NCBI GenBank assembly: GCA_028684915.1
Contig: JAQUEZ010000010.1
Span: forward strand, 7,104 to 71,103
Direction: 5' to 3'
DNA length: 64,000 bases
Origin: Desulfobulbus sp.
GTDB lineage: Bacteria; Desulfobacterota; Desulfobulbia; Desulfobulbales; Desulfobulbaceae
The notes under the pieces were generated by a model. It made no database searches. It saw only the letters and a program-made list of their open reading frames with translations, and was not told the DNA's origin. The position numbers and the translations under genes are program-made. The first letter of the stretch is position 1; every line of letters begins with the position of its first letter. Below, piece after piece: positions 1 through 8,277 of the stretch.

Positions 1-140
1 TCAACCCGCCAGGCACAAATAATTTGGCACGGATCAGTCAAGACCAGCCATTGTCTACTTTGGGCATCGCGAAGGATAACCGAATTCTCAGGAAAGGACT
101 CTACCACGGTACCGGGCGAGGAAACGGGTGTTCGGGGCAT
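1..140 (-). CDS. Partial ORF at window edge, possibly the N terminus of PabB (aminodeoxychorismate synthase component I)
   Basis: An open frame starts at the ATG complementary to 138-140 and runs 46 codons off the left edge of the window. The stretch SVILRDAQSRQWLVLTDPC resembles the opening strand of aminodeoxychorismate synthase component I proteins, which begin with a short V-I-L-x-D-A element, a W-L or Y-L pair and a D-P motif. The identification rests on memory of that family only. There is no clear ribosome binding site before the ATG. The gene would read away from the neighbouring response regulator at 231-593, on the same strand and downstream of it. It could equally be another chorismate-utilising enzyme or a chance frame. 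Confidence 0.4.
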   Translation of the reverse strand, partial: MPRTPVSSPGTVVESFPENSVILRDAQSRQWLVLTDPCQIICAWRV

Positions 141-230
141 GGCAAGTCGTTCACTAAAAAGGAGTCACACGCGGCAAAGGCCCCAGAGGGCAGGAGGGGA
201 CAGGCGAGAGGCGCTTCCCGGATCAGGTCG

Positions 231-593
231 CTATTGAAGCAGGGCGAAGATGGCCTGTTGGATATTTTCGGTGGTATCGAGTTTATCCACGATTCCCACC
301 GGTTTGACCGCATCGGCCTGGGAAAGAAGATGCGGGTCCTGGTAGCCGGTAAAGAATAGGATGGGAATATCCTGGGTAGATTTAATTCGCCGCGCGGTTT
401 CAATACCACTCATCACCCCGTCAAGACTGATATCCATCAGAATTGCATCCGGCGGATTTGTCTGAACGGCACGTAAGGCGGCCTGGCCGCTGGAAACCAC
501 CATGGTCACCTCACAGCCCAATTCCTTGACGTTTTCCGCCAGCATCAAACCGATCAGTTTTTCATCCTCAACGATCAAAATTTTTTTAGTCAT
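231..593 (-). CDS. Single-domain response regulator (CheY-like receiver)
   Basis: A stand-alone receiver domain of 120 residues that should accept a phosphoryl group from a histidine kinase and signal by protein-protein contact, since no output domain follows. It opens with KKILIVEDEKLIG (acidic pair for Mg2+), carries the phospho-acceptor Asp in AILMDISLDG, the conserved Thr in ILFFTGY, and a weak counterpart of the conserved Lys near the end (VDKLDTTE). The longer frame starting at 638 adds 15 residues without family resemblance, so the ATG at 593 is preferred; only a weak purine stretch precedes it. No kinase is adjacent, so the partner is unknown. It is divergent from nifE, about 450 bases away. 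Confidence 0.85.
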   Translation of the reverse strand: MTKKILIVEDEKLIGLMLAENVKELGCEVTMVVSSGQAALRAVQTNPPDAILMDISLDGVMSGIETARRIKSTQDIPILFFTGYQDPHLLSQADAVKPVGIVDKLDTTENIQQAIFALLQ

Positions 594-886
594 ACGCCTA
601 GCTTTTCGGTTGCAAGGATTGAACAGTGTCGAACTCAACCATCATTGTGTCCCCACATTGGCAAAATTAACCGCCAAGGTCAAGCAGTTTCACCCTTCTT
701 TTTTTTCTTTTGTTGCAGACATTTACATACATTAAAACCTGATTTTTCCGCCAAAGGAAGCACCACACCTTCGTGACCATTGCCCTGCAGGCTTTTTCGG
801 GCACCGAGTGACGTGAATCTTTTCATCAACCAGATACCTGCCCATAGCCTCTCTATCTCAACAAAAAGGTACCTCCCGTTCATTAT

Positions 887-902
887 TGTAACACAATCGA
901 CA
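887..902. promoter_or_regulatory. NifA upstream activator sequence
   Basis: The sequence is an exact TGT-N10-ACA match (TGT at 887-889, ACA at 900-902). This is the classical binding site of the nitrogen-fixation activator NifA. It sits about 90 bases upstream of the sigma-54 promoter at 991, the usual distance for activation by DNA looping. It was the only exact copy noticed in the gap. Confidence 0.8.
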
Positions 903-990
903 ATCTATTTTCCAATCATGTCATTCACAATTCAGCAGACAAAGCATGTAATCGACTGATTTAAAGGCAATTAAATTGAAAAATTCTGTT

Positions 991-1006
991 TGGCACATGG
1001 ATTGCT
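991..1006 (+). promoter_or_regulatory. Sigma-54 (-24/-12) promoter of the nif operon
   Basis: TGGCAC-N5-TTGCT is an exact match to the sigma-54 consensus, with the invariant GG at 992-993 and GC at 1004-1005. Transcription would begin near 1018, upstream of the chosen nifE start at 1050. The promoter also excludes the longer nifE frame that starts at 990. With the NifA site at 887-902 it indicates NifA-dependent expression of nifE and the co-directional genes that follow. Confidence 0.92.
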
Positions 1007-1049
1007 ATACAGGGGCATAACAGAGATGTTCACAATGAGGGGGATACTC

Positions 1050-2408
1050 ATGGAAGCAACAGCACTTAAAGAGAGAGAAAATCAGATTTTCGTCAAAGGC
1101 GACAAGCCCTTTGATATTGTATGCAATAAGGACAGTTTAGCAGGAGCAGTGAGCCAGCGAGCTTGCGTATTTTGTGGTTCGCGGGTTGTTCTTTACCCTA
1201 TCGCCGATGCAGTACATCTTGTCCACGGCCCAATCGGTTGCGCCGTTTATACCTGGGACATTCGTGGCGCCTTATCGTCGGGTCCGGAGCTACATCGCCT
1301 TTCCTTTTCCACTGATCTCCAGGAAAGGGACGTCATTTTCGGCGGCGAGAAAAAACTGGCCGCGGCCCTGCGCGAACTGATCGCCCGCCACGACCCCAAA
1401 GCCGCTTTTGTCTACTCGACCTGCATCGTCGGCATTATTGGAGACGATCTGGAAGCGGTCTGCAAGGCCGCCGAGGCCGAATGCGGCATTCCGGTTATCC
1501 CGGTAAAATCTGAAGGTTTCAAGGGCAACAAGCGCGCTGGGTATCAGGCCGCTTGCGACGCCCTGTTCCGCCTCATCGGCACCGGGGACACCAGCACGAT
1601 CTCTAAATACTCGCTCAACATCCTGGGCGACTTCAACCTCGCTGGCGAAATCTGGATGATCCGTGAATATTACGAGCGCATGGGCATTCAAGTGGTGGCC
1701 AACATCACCGGTGACGGCCGCGTAGCCGATATCCAGAAAGCCCATGGCGCTGCCCTCAATGTGGTCCAGTGTTCCGGATCGACCATGCAGCTAGCCAACA
1801 TGATGGAAGAAAAATACGGCATTCCTTCCCTTCGCGTTTCCTACTTCGGCATCGAGGACATGGCCGAGGCCCTTTACGATATTGCCCGCTTCTTTAAAGA
1901 TCCTGAGATGATGGAGCGAACCAAGAAGATCGTTGAAGAAGAGGTAAAAAAACTGGCCGTATCCCTGGAACCGTATCGTCAGGCTCTCGCTGGTAAAAAA
2001 GCGGCCATCTATGTTGGAGGTTCGTTTAAAGCCTTCTCACTGGTCAAAGCTTTTCGCCTGATCGATATGCAGGTGGTCATGGTCGGATCCCAGACCGGTA
2101 CCAAGGAAGACTATATCGAGTTGGCCGCAATTGTCGATCCCGGAACGGTTATCGTTGATGACACCAACCCGCTGGAGTTGACCACCTTCCTTACGGAAAA
2201 GGAAGTTGATGTTTTCGTCGGCGGCGTCAAGGAGCGGCCCATTGCCTACAAGCTCGGCATCGGCTTCTGCGACCACAACCACGAACGAAAAGAGGCCCTG
2301 GCTGGATTCGAAGGCATGCTCAACTTTGCCAAGGAAGTCTACGCCTCGGTTACGAGCCCAGTCTGGCAGTTTGTCCCGCGCAAGAAGAGCGCCAAACCCA
2401 CCTGTTGA
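1050..2408 (+). CDS. nifE: Nitrogenase iron-molybdenum cofactor scaffold subunit NifE
   Basis: NifE pairs with NifN to form the cytoplasmic scaffold on which the NifB-derived cluster is matured into FeMo-cofactor. The 452-residue product carries the diagnostic segments SLAGAVSQRACVFCGSRVV and HLVHGPIGCAVYTWDIRG, with the cysteines that hold the scaffold cluster; the length is normal. The start at 1050 is preferred over the frame start at 990 because 990 lies inside the sigma-54 promoter, while a GAGGGGG ribosome site at 1036-1043 precedes 1050 at good spacing. It is the first gene of the operon, 30 bases before nifN. NifE is homologous to NifD but lacks its role in catalysis; the ACVFCGSR motif separates it from NifD. 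Confidence 0.96.
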   Translation: MEATALKERENQIFVKGDKPFDIVCNKDSLAGAVSQRACVFCGSRVVLYPIADAVHLVHGPIGCAVYTWDIRGALSSGPELHRLSFSTDLQERDVIFGGEKKLAAALRELIARHDPKAAFVYSTCIVGIIGDDLEAVCKAAEAECGIPVIPVKSEGFKGNKRAGYQAACDALFRLIGTGDTSTISKYSLNILGDFNLAGEIWMIREYYERMGIQVVANITGDGRVADIQKAHGAALNVVQCSGSTMQLANMMEEKYGIPSLRVSYFGIEDMAEALYDIARFFKDPEMMERTKKIVEEEVKKLAVSLEPYRQALAGKKAAIYVGGSFKAFSLVKAFRLIDMQVVMVGSQTGTKEDYIELAAIVDPGTVIVDDTNPLELTTFLTEKEVDVFVGGVKERPIAYKLGIGFCDHNHERKEALAGFEGMLNFAKEVYASVTSPVWQFVPRKKSAKPTC

Positions 2409-2438
2409 CAACAGCTTTGAACGCGCAAGGAGACGACC

Positions 2439-3824
2439 ATGAGTAAGAATCCACCTACCTTCAGCAAACCGAAGAAACCTAATTACCTCTCCACCACCAA
2501 CGCCTGCAAGCTATGCAAACCGCTCGGAGCCTGTCTGGCCTTCAAAGGCATTGAAGGCGCTGTACCCTACCTGCACGGTTCCCAGGGCTGCGCCACCTAT
2601 ATGCGGCGCTACATCATCAGCCACTATAACGAACCGATCGATATCGCCTCCTCCTCACTTTCCGAGAAGCATGCGGTCTACGGCGGCGGCCCTAACCTCA
2701 AGCTTGGTTTAACCAATGTGGCAGAAAAGTATCACCCCGAAATTATCGGTATCGCCACCACCTGCCTGACTGAAACCATCGGCGATGATGTTGAGATGTA
2801 TCTACGCCAGTATGCGCAAGATACCAAGGGCTCGGTGGGACTGCCAACTTTTGTCCATGTCTCCACCCCTAGTTATTCCGGCACCCACATGGAAGGTTTC
2901 CATGCTGCAATACGCGAGGTTGTGGCCCAAATGAGCGAAGGCGGCCCACGCATGGAGGCGGTCAATATCCTCCCGGGCTTTGTCAGTTCCTCCGATTACC
3001 GCCTGCTCCATGAAGTCCTCAGCGACTTCGGCCTCAGCTACACGCTGTTGCCTGATCTCTCCGAAACCATGGACGGACCAGCCCTGCTTGAATACGAAAA
3101 AATCCAGGGCGGAGGCACTCCCATTGCCAAGATTAAATGTATGGGGCGCGCCAAGGCTACGCTTGAATTCGGGCCGACTTTGGGCGCGATGAAATCCGGT
3201 GGTGATGTGCTCAGCGAAAAGTTCAGCGTGCCGAAACATCGGATCGGTATGCCGATTGGCATCCGCGAGACCGACATCTTCTTCAACCTGCTGGAGGAAC
3301 TGAGCGGTCGACCAATGCCGGAAAAATACGCCAAACAGCGTGGTCGCTTAGTCGATGCCTATGTCGACGGCCACAAATATGTCTCCGGCAAGCGCGCCGT
3401 GATTTACGGCGAAGAGGACATGGTGGTCGGCATGTGTTCCTTCCTCACCGAAATCGGCATCCAGCCGGTGCTCTGCGGCTCCGGCGGGACCTCGGGAAAA
3501 TTGAAAGATGCCATTGGAGCCGTCACCAGCGACACCCTGGCCGAACAGCCCCAGGTCTTCGAGGATGTGGACTTCTACCAAATTAACGAGATGGTCGAAC
3601 AGCTGGATGTCGATCTGGTCGTCGGCCACTCCAAAGGGTTTAACCTGGCTAAAAAACTCAATATCCCGCTGATCCGTGTGGGCTTCCCCATTCATGATCG
3701 GGTCGGCGGCCAACGTATCCTTCACCTCGGTTATGCCGGTGCCCAGCAGTTATTCGACACCGTGGCCAACGCTCTGATCGAGAAAAAACAAAACGATTCC
3801 CCGGTCGGCTATTTCTACATGTGA
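2439..3824 (+). CDS. nifN: Nitrogenase iron-molybdenum cofactor scaffold subunit NifN
   Basis: This is the second subunit of the NifEN cofactor-assembly scaffold. The 461-residue protein shows the NifN/NifK-type amino terminus with NACKLCKPLGACLAFKGI and then YLHGSQGCATYMRRY, and the conserved TTCLTETIGDDV segment. The carboxy-terminal Rossmann-like half (VVGHSKGFNLAKKLNIPLIRVGFP) also fits. A good ribosome site (AAGGAGA) precedes the ATG. It follows nifE by 30 bases and precedes nifB by 22, so the three genes are almost certainly co-transcribed. NifN and NifB are separate here, unlike the NifN-B fusions of some anaerobes. Confidence 0.96.
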   Translation: MSKNPPTFSKPKKPNYLSTTNACKLCKPLGACLAFKGIEGAVPYLHGSQGCATYMRRYIISHYNEPIDIASSSLSEKHAVYGGGPNLKLGLTNVAEKYHPEIIGIATTCLTETIGDDVEMYLRQYAQDTKGSVGLPTFVHVSTPSYSGTHMEGFHAAIREVVAQMSEGGPRMEAVNILPGFVSSSDYRLLHEVLSDFGLSYTLLPDLSETMDGPALLEYEKIQGGGTPIAKIKCMGRAKATLEFGPTLGAMKSGGDVLSEKFSVPKHRIGMPIGIRETDIFFNLLEELSGRPMPEKYAKQRGRLVDAYVDGHKYVSGKRAVIYGEEDMVVGMCSFLTEIGIQPVLCGSGGTSGKLKDAIGAVTSDTLAEQPQVFEDVDFYQINEMVEQLDVDLVVGHSKGFNLAKKLNIPLIRVGFPIHDRVGGQRILHLGYAGAQQLFDTVANALIEKKQNDSPVGYFYM

Positions 3825-3846
3825 TGCACGGCAAAGGAGCCCTGAT

Positions 3847-5124
3847 ATGATAAGCGAAAAAGATTTCAACCGTCATCCCTGCTTCAACGTTAAAGCAAAA
3901 GGTCAGTACGGCCGAGTGCATCTGCCCGTTGCCCCTAAATGCAACATCCAGTGCAACTACTGCAACCGCAAGTACGATTGCGTGAATGAATCGCGGCCTG
4001 GTGTTACCTCGACCCTGCTCAGCCCCGAACAGGCCCTGGTCTACATGGACAAGGTCCTGGAGAAGGAGCCACGCATCTCTGTGGCTGGTATTGCCGGTCC
4101 CGGTGACCCCTTTGCCAATCCGGAAGAGACCCTGGAGACCATGCGCCTGATCCGTAAGCAGCATCCGGACACCCTCCTCTGCCTCTCCACCAACGGTATG
4201 AACCTGGCCCCGCATGTGCCGGAGCTGGCCGAGATCGGTGTCTCGCATGTGACCATCACCGTCAATGCAGTTGACCCGGAAATCACCCAGCACATCTATG
4301 CCTGGGTCCGCGACGGCAAAGTGCTCTATCGCGGCAAACAGGGTGCAGAGCTGCTGCTTGCCCGCCAGCTGCATGCCATTGCACTGTTGAAGCAATACGG
4401 GATCACCGTCAAGATCAACACCATTATTATCCCCGGGATCAACGACCACCATGTTCCGGTCCTCGCGGCCAAGATGAAGGAATTGGGAGTTGATCTGCTC
4501 AACTGCATGGCCATGTTCCCCAACGCGGACACCGCCTTTGAGAACATCGAAGAGCCGAGCAAGGATATGATGGATCGCCTCCGCAACGAGGCCGAACAGT
4601 TTCTGCCACAGATGCGCCACTGCACCCGGTGCCGTGCCGATGCGGTCGGCTTGCTTGATAACGATAAAACCGAAGAGTTCCGCGGCTGCCTCAGTGCCTG
4701 CTCGCAGCTGCCCAAGCCTGAAGAAACGGTTCGTCCCTATGTCGCGGTTGCGACCCTGGAGGGAGTGTTGGTCAACCAGCATCTGGGCGAGGCGAGCCGT
4801 TTTCAAATCTGGGCTGAGGATAGCGAGGGCGGCTACAAATTAGTTGAAGAACGGACTGCCCCGCCCGCCGGTGGTGGCAGCCAGCGCTGGCACAACATCA
4901 GTCGTCTGCTCTCCGATTGCCGGGCCATCCTGGTCAACGATCTGGGCGACTCCCCTAAGGAGATTCTCAAGAAAAAAGGTGTCCAGCCTGTCACCATGGC
5001 CGGCTTCATCGAACGCGGCCTTGAAGCCGTGTACACCGGACGCGGCTTGAGCCAGCTTCAAGGTCGAATGCGGAAATGCTCTTCCAAGGGAGCCTGTGCA
5101 GGTGGCGGGAATGGTTGCGGCTGA
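3847..5124 (+). CDS. nifB: Nitrogenase cofactor biosynthesis protein NifB (radical SAM)
   Basis: NifB builds the 8Fe-9S-C NifB-co precursor from two [4Fe-4S] clusters using S-adenosylmethionine. The 425-residue protein has the NifB start HPCFNVKAKGQYGRVHLPV followed by the radical SAM cluster motif in APKCNIQCNYCNRKYDC. The conserved RCRADAVG segment closes the radical SAM part. A carboxy-terminal NifX/NafY-like domain (about residue 295 to 400: ATLEGVLVNQHLGEASRF) is fused to it, a common two-domain form that may carry the product to NifEN. The extreme carboxy end is Cys/Gly-rich (CSSKGACAGGGNGCG). AAAGGAGC precedes the start. A probable terminator follows at 5159-5217. Confidence 0.97.
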   Translation: MISEKDFNRHPCFNVKAKGQYGRVHLPVAPKCNIQCNYCNRKYDCVNESRPGVTSTLLSPEQALVYMDKVLEKEPRISVAGIAGPGDPFANPEETLETMRLIRKQHPDTLLCLSTNGMNLAPHVPELAEIGVSHVTITVNAVDPEITQHIYAWVRDGKVLYRGKQGAELLLARQLHAIALLKQYGITVKINTIIIPGINDHHVPVLAAKMKELGVDLLNCMAMFPNADTAFENIEEPSKDMMDRLRNEAEQFLPQMRHCTRCRADAVGLLDNDKTEEFRGCLSACSQLPKPEETVRPYVAVATLEGVLVNQHLGEASRFQIWAEDSEGGYKLVEERTAPPAGGGSQRWHNISRLLSDCRAILVNDLGDSPKEILKKKGVQPVTMAGFIERGLEAVYTGRGLSQLQGRMRKCSSKGACAGGGNGCG

Positions 5125-5158
5125 TTGATCCCCCTCATCAGTCGCACCACCCGCCGCT

Positions 5159-5217
5159 GGGGCACGGGGTCTGGGCCGGTTTATCGCCGGCCGAGTGGGC
5201 CAGTGCCCCATTTTTTT
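5159..5217 (+). terminator. Probable rho-independent terminator or attenuator after nifB
   Basis: GGGGCAC (5159-5165) can pair with GTGCCCC (5203-5209), an inner GGCCGG/CCGGCC pair strengthens the stem, and seven T residues follow at 5211-5217. Because the next gene reads in the same direction 110 bases on, this may be a partial terminator that lowers expression of the downstream module relative to nifENB. Confidence 0.6.
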
Positions 5218-5327
5218 CTTGCACGGGAGCTGACGGGCTGTTTTTTTATCCGGATAGCGACAAACAAAACTGAAAAACACTCCCATCGATTCAGTACCAC
5301 CGTTATCGACAACCTGGAAACAAACCT

Positions 5328-6563
5328 ATGCCGCCCTTCCCCCTCCACCTTGATCTTTCGGTGAAAGAATGCCTAGACAGCCACCCGCAAACGCTACCGG
5401 TTTTCCAGAGCTTTGGCTTTCACGATTTCGATACCACCCAGGTCCGGGAGAAACTCGGCCCCTTTCTTAAGCTACGCACCCTGCTCAAATTTAAAAATAT
5501 CGATAGCGAGACCTTTCTCAACCGCTGCCGTGAAATCCTGGTTTCACCAACCGAATCAGCGGCAACCTCTGCAGCCGATATCCGCGGTGCCCAGCCCACT
5601 TTGCTGGCGCTCCTGCCTTGCGGGCTCAAGGTTTCACTCAACAATGCCCTGCAGAGCTTTGCCGAGGAACTGGCGGCAAACGATACGCCGCTTGCCTACC
5701 TGGCCGAGGGCAACGTCAACCATGAACTTTCCTACTACCCCTACATCGATTCGGTGGACTCGGTGGATGAGTTGCCCGACCTGATTTTGAGCTCGGATAT
5801 CAACGCCTTTTATCATCACCGCTTTGTCAAACGGTTCATCGAGCCCGGCCATTTTGTCAGCGTTAACGGACCGATGGCACCGCAGCTTGCAGAAATCGGT
5901 TTTGCCGACCCACACGGCCATTTCACCCTCTTTTGCGCCAACGCCCTGGTGGTGGTCCACGTCAAGGATGTGCGCCCGGATCTAGCCCCGCCAGTTGTCT
6001 GGGCTGATCTCCTCCTGGATCGTTATCAAAAATCGATCATCATGCGCGGCCAGGACAGCTTTTTCTGCTCTGGAGTACTCGTGCCCTTTTTCCGCCTCTT
6101 CGGTAGCGAGGCCATTCCCCAACTGGCCGCCAATGTCGGAGGCGGTATGCATCCTTCACAGATGGTGAAGATGATAGACACCCACGCCGAGAATTGCCCA
6201 CCCCTCTTCATCATGCCCTGGTTCTTTGCGCACAAGATAAAGTCTACGGATCGGATCGAGATCATCTTCCCCGAGGAAGGTGCCTTTATCAGCCCGGTGC
6301 AGTTGCTGGTAAAGAAGAGCAAACGTGAAGAGCTGGCACCGGTGGTCGATTTTCTCATGAGTCGCAATCTGCACCAACACTGCAGCGACAACTTCTTCCC
6401 CTCGCCCCATCCCGAAGTGGTCCCTCCTCTGCCCGAGGGGAAAAAACTATTCTGGATCGGCTGGGATTTCATCTACCAACATGATCTGGAAAAGGTGAAA
6501 CGAGAAATCGGCGCAGCCTTTACCGCCGAATACCTGCGCACCGGAGGCGGTACATGCAGCTGA
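5328..6563 (+). CDS. DUF1858-like domain fused to an ABC-type substrate-binding-like protein, cytoplasmic
   Basis: Exact function unknown. Residues 1-65 resemble a DUF1858 fold (SVKECLDSHPQTLPVFQSFGF, then a helix ending in FLNRCREIL), but the usual metal- or disulfide-type cysteine after the G-F turn is absent (GFHDFD). Residues about 85-405 resemble the iron(III)/molybdate-type periplasmic binding fold (LPCGLKVSLNNALQSFAEEL; LPDLILSSDINAFYHHRFVK; GGMHPSQMVKMID). There is no signal peptide or lipobox, which is odd for a binding protein and implies a cytoplasmic role. It overlaps the next gene by 10 bases, so it belongs with the GTPase and ABC ATPase. Placement behind nifENB suggests metal or cofactor handling for nitrogenase; this is inference only. 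Confidence 0.7.
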   Translation: MPPFPLHLDLSVKECLDSHPQTLPVFQSFGFHDFDTTQVREKLGPFLKLRTLLKFKNIDSETFLNRCREILVSPTESAATSAADIRGAQPTLLALLPCGLKVSLNNALQSFAEELAANDTPLAYLAEGNVNHELSYYPYIDSVDSVDELPDLILSSDINAFYHHRFVKRFIEPGHFVSVNGPMAPQLAEIGFADPHGHFTLFCANALVVVHVKDVRPDLAPPVVWADLLLDRYQKSIIMRGQDSFFCSGVLVPFFRLFGSEAIPQLAANVGGGMHPSQMVKMIDTHAENCPPLFIMPWFFAHKIKSTDRIEIIFPEEGAFISPVQLLVKKSKREELAPVVDFLMSRNLHQHCSDNFFPSPHPEVVPPLPEGKKLFWIGWDFIYQHDLEKVKREIGAAFTAEYLRTGGGTCS

Positions 6564-7243
6564 TCACGGTGGCCGGACCGCCATCAAGCGGCAAGACCTC
6601 GGTGCTGATCAAAACCTTTGAGGCGGTGATGGCCGAAGGCGTCAAAGCGGGTGTGGTCAAATTCGACTGCCTGGTCACCGACGACGACGCCATCTACCAA
6701 CAGGCCGGAATCCCGGTACAAAAAGGGCTTTCCGGCGTACTCTGCCCGGACCATTATTTTGTGAGTAATATTGATCGGGTATTGGAATGGTCCGACAAGC
6801 GGCAACTGAGCATGACCGTAATCGAGAGTGCAGGGCTGTGTAACCGCTGCTCACCCCATATCAAAGGATCGCTTGCGGTCTGTATCCTCGACAATGTCAG
6901 CGGTCTGCACACCCCCAAAAAAATTGGTCCCATGCTCAAGCTCGCGGATGTGGTGGTGATTACCAAGGGAGATATCGTCTCCCAGGCTGAACGGGAGGTT
7001 TTTGCCTACCGGGTGCAGAGTGTGGCCCCACGGGCACGGATCATCCAGGTCAATGGTCGATCCGGACAAGGTTCCCATGCCCTGGCGCAGATTTTCCTTG
7101 ATGCGCCGACCATGACCGGGACCTTGGAAAACCTGCGATTGCGCTTCCCCATGCCGGCTGCGCTCTGCTCCTATTGCCTGGGTGAAACTCGGGTCGGCAC
7201 CGATTACCAGATCGGCCAGTTCCGTAAACTCAGCATCGATTAG
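6554..7243 (+). CDS. HypB/UreG-like SIMIBI-class GTPase
   Basis: A 229-residue P-loop protein with Walker A motif AGPPSSGKTSVL near the amino end, a switch region in VIESAGLCNRCSPH that matches the E-N-x-G-x-L-x-C-P element of HypB, and VVITKGD in the position of the guanine-specificity NKxD. These features place it with the metallochaperone GTPases HypB and UreG. Two cysteine pairs (CNRC about residue 96, CSYC about residue 208) could bind metal. It begins inside the end of the preceding gene behind GGAGG and is followed after 8 bases by the ATPase gene. No hydrogenase maturation genes are near, so it is not assigned as HypB. A role loading a metal or cluster for nitrogenase assembly is a guess from context. 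Confidence 0.75.
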   Translation: MQLITVAGPPSSGKTSVLIKTFEAVMAEGVKAGVVKFDCLVTDDDAIYQQAGIPVQKGLSGVLCPDHYFVSNIDRVLEWSDKRQLSMTVIESAGLCNRCSPHIKGSLAVCILDNVSGLHTPKKIGPMLKLADVVVITKGDIVSQAEREVFAYRVQSVAPRARIIQVNGRSGQGSHALAQIFLDAPTMTGTLENLRLRFPMPAALCSYCLGETRVGTDYQIGQFRKLSID

Positions 7244-7251
7244 AGACGACC

Positions 7252-8277
7252 GTGCAGCAACTCAATCCAGAAATATTGGCCCAAACCAGCCTCGCCACCC
7301 TGCTGATCGATTATCCCCTGCTGGAATCGGCCCTGCTGGAAGTGGGCATCGAATTTGATCCCGATGAAGCATCGACCCTCGGCTGCAAACTCGAACAGTG
7401 GGCCAGCCTGCGCGGGCAGTCGGCTGAAGTCTTTCTTGCAGGTCTTCTTGAGCGCATCCATGAGCTGCAGTCACTGCTCGGCACAACCAACAGCTTAAAC
7501 CAGATAGAGATCATCGCCGGACGGGACAAATCCAGCCAACCTGAAGCGGTGGAACAAATTTTCCTCAAGCGGGGCGACCTGCTGGCCATCGTCGGCCCCA
7601 CCGGTTCCGGCAAAAGCCGTCTGCTCGCTGATATCGAATGGTTGGCCACGGGAGACACGCCCAGTGGTCGTCAGATCCTGGTGGATGGCAAGAGCGCGGC
7701 CGACAAACGATTTTCCACCGGCGGCGATCAGTTAATTGCCCAACTCTCCCAGACTATGTCTTTTGTGCTTGATGCCTCAGTGGAGGAACTGCTCAGTCTC
7801 CATGTGGAAAGCCGTGGTATGAGCAGCGATTTGGTGGAGGAGACCATCGACGCGGCCAACAAACTCTCCGGCGAATCTTTTCTCGGTTCGACCCCGCTCA
7901 CCAGCCTCAGTGGCGGTCAGACCCGAGCCCTTATGGTGGCAGATACGGCTTTGGTCTGTCGCTCACCGATCGTTCTTATCGACGAGATAGAAAATGCCGG
8001 CATCGACCGGCGGGCGGCCTTTAACCTACTCATCTCCCAGGAAAAAATAGTCCTCTCGGCCACCCATGATCCGCTGTTGGCCCTGCTCGCTCCACGCCGT
8101 CTCTGTATGCGCCACGGAGGCATGCATTCGCTCCATCAGCGCACTCCGGAAGAGGCGGCTATCCTCACTGATCTTGAAGTACTTGACGATATCCATGCTG
8201 CCATCCGCCACCAGTTGCGTCACGGTGAAAGGATAGCGCCCATCCACTTTGAAGCAGTACGGAGGAAGACGCCATGA
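7252..8277 (+). CDS. ABC-type ATPase with DUF1858-like N-terminal domain, no permease partner
   Basis: The 341-residue protein has an amino-terminal helical domain (about residues 1-75, TSLATLLIDYPLLESALLEVGI) resembling the DUF1858/ScdA-N fold also seen at the front of the gene at 5328. A complete ABC nucleotide-binding domain follows: Walker A VGPTGSGKSRLL, signature LSGGQTRALM, Walker B IVLIDEIENAG and the switch histidine in LSATHDPLL. The start is GTG. It overlaps the next gene by four bases (ATGA). No transmembrane permease occurs anywhere in the operon, so it is unlikely to be a conventional transporter. It may act on a soluble client together with the GTPase and binding-like protein. 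Confidence 0.75.
   Translation: MQQLNPEILAQTSLATLLIDYPLLESALLEVGIEFDPDEASTLGCKLEQWASLRGQSAEVFLAGLLERIHELQSLLGTTNSLNQIEIIAGRDKSSQPEAVEQIFLKRGDLLAIVGPTGSGKSRLLADIEWLATGDTPSGRQILVDGKSAADKRFSTGGDQLIAQLSQTMSFVLDASVEELLSLHVESRGMSSDLVEETIDAANKLSGESFLGSTPLTSLSGGQTRALMVADTALVCRSPIVLIDEIENAGIDRRAAFNLLISQEKIVLSATHDPLLALLAPRRLCMRHGGMHSLHQRTPEEAAILTDLEVLDDIHAAIRHQLRHGERIAPIHFEAVRRKTP

Larger units (their letters stand above)
594..1049. other. Intergenic region carrying the nif control elements
   Basis: This divergent gap separates the receiver gene (minus) from nifE (plus). It contains a NifA upstream activator sequence at 887-902 and a sigma-54 promoter at 991-1006, annotated separately. A 67-codon minus-strand frame at 680-883 has no supporting signal and was not accepted. 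Confidence 0.8.

Noticed and set aside
680..883. 67-codon minus-strand frame in the nif control region
   Set aside because: It has no ribosome site, its Lys run comes from a simple T tract, and it resembles no family. The nif control elements lie just upstream of it.
990..1049. N-terminal extension of NifE
   Set aside because: It would start on the sigma-54 promoter itself, upstream of the expected transcript start, and is not conserved in NifE.
3658..4806. 382-codon minus-strand frame opposite nifN and nifB
   Set aside because: It crosses two well identified nif genes and has no domain.
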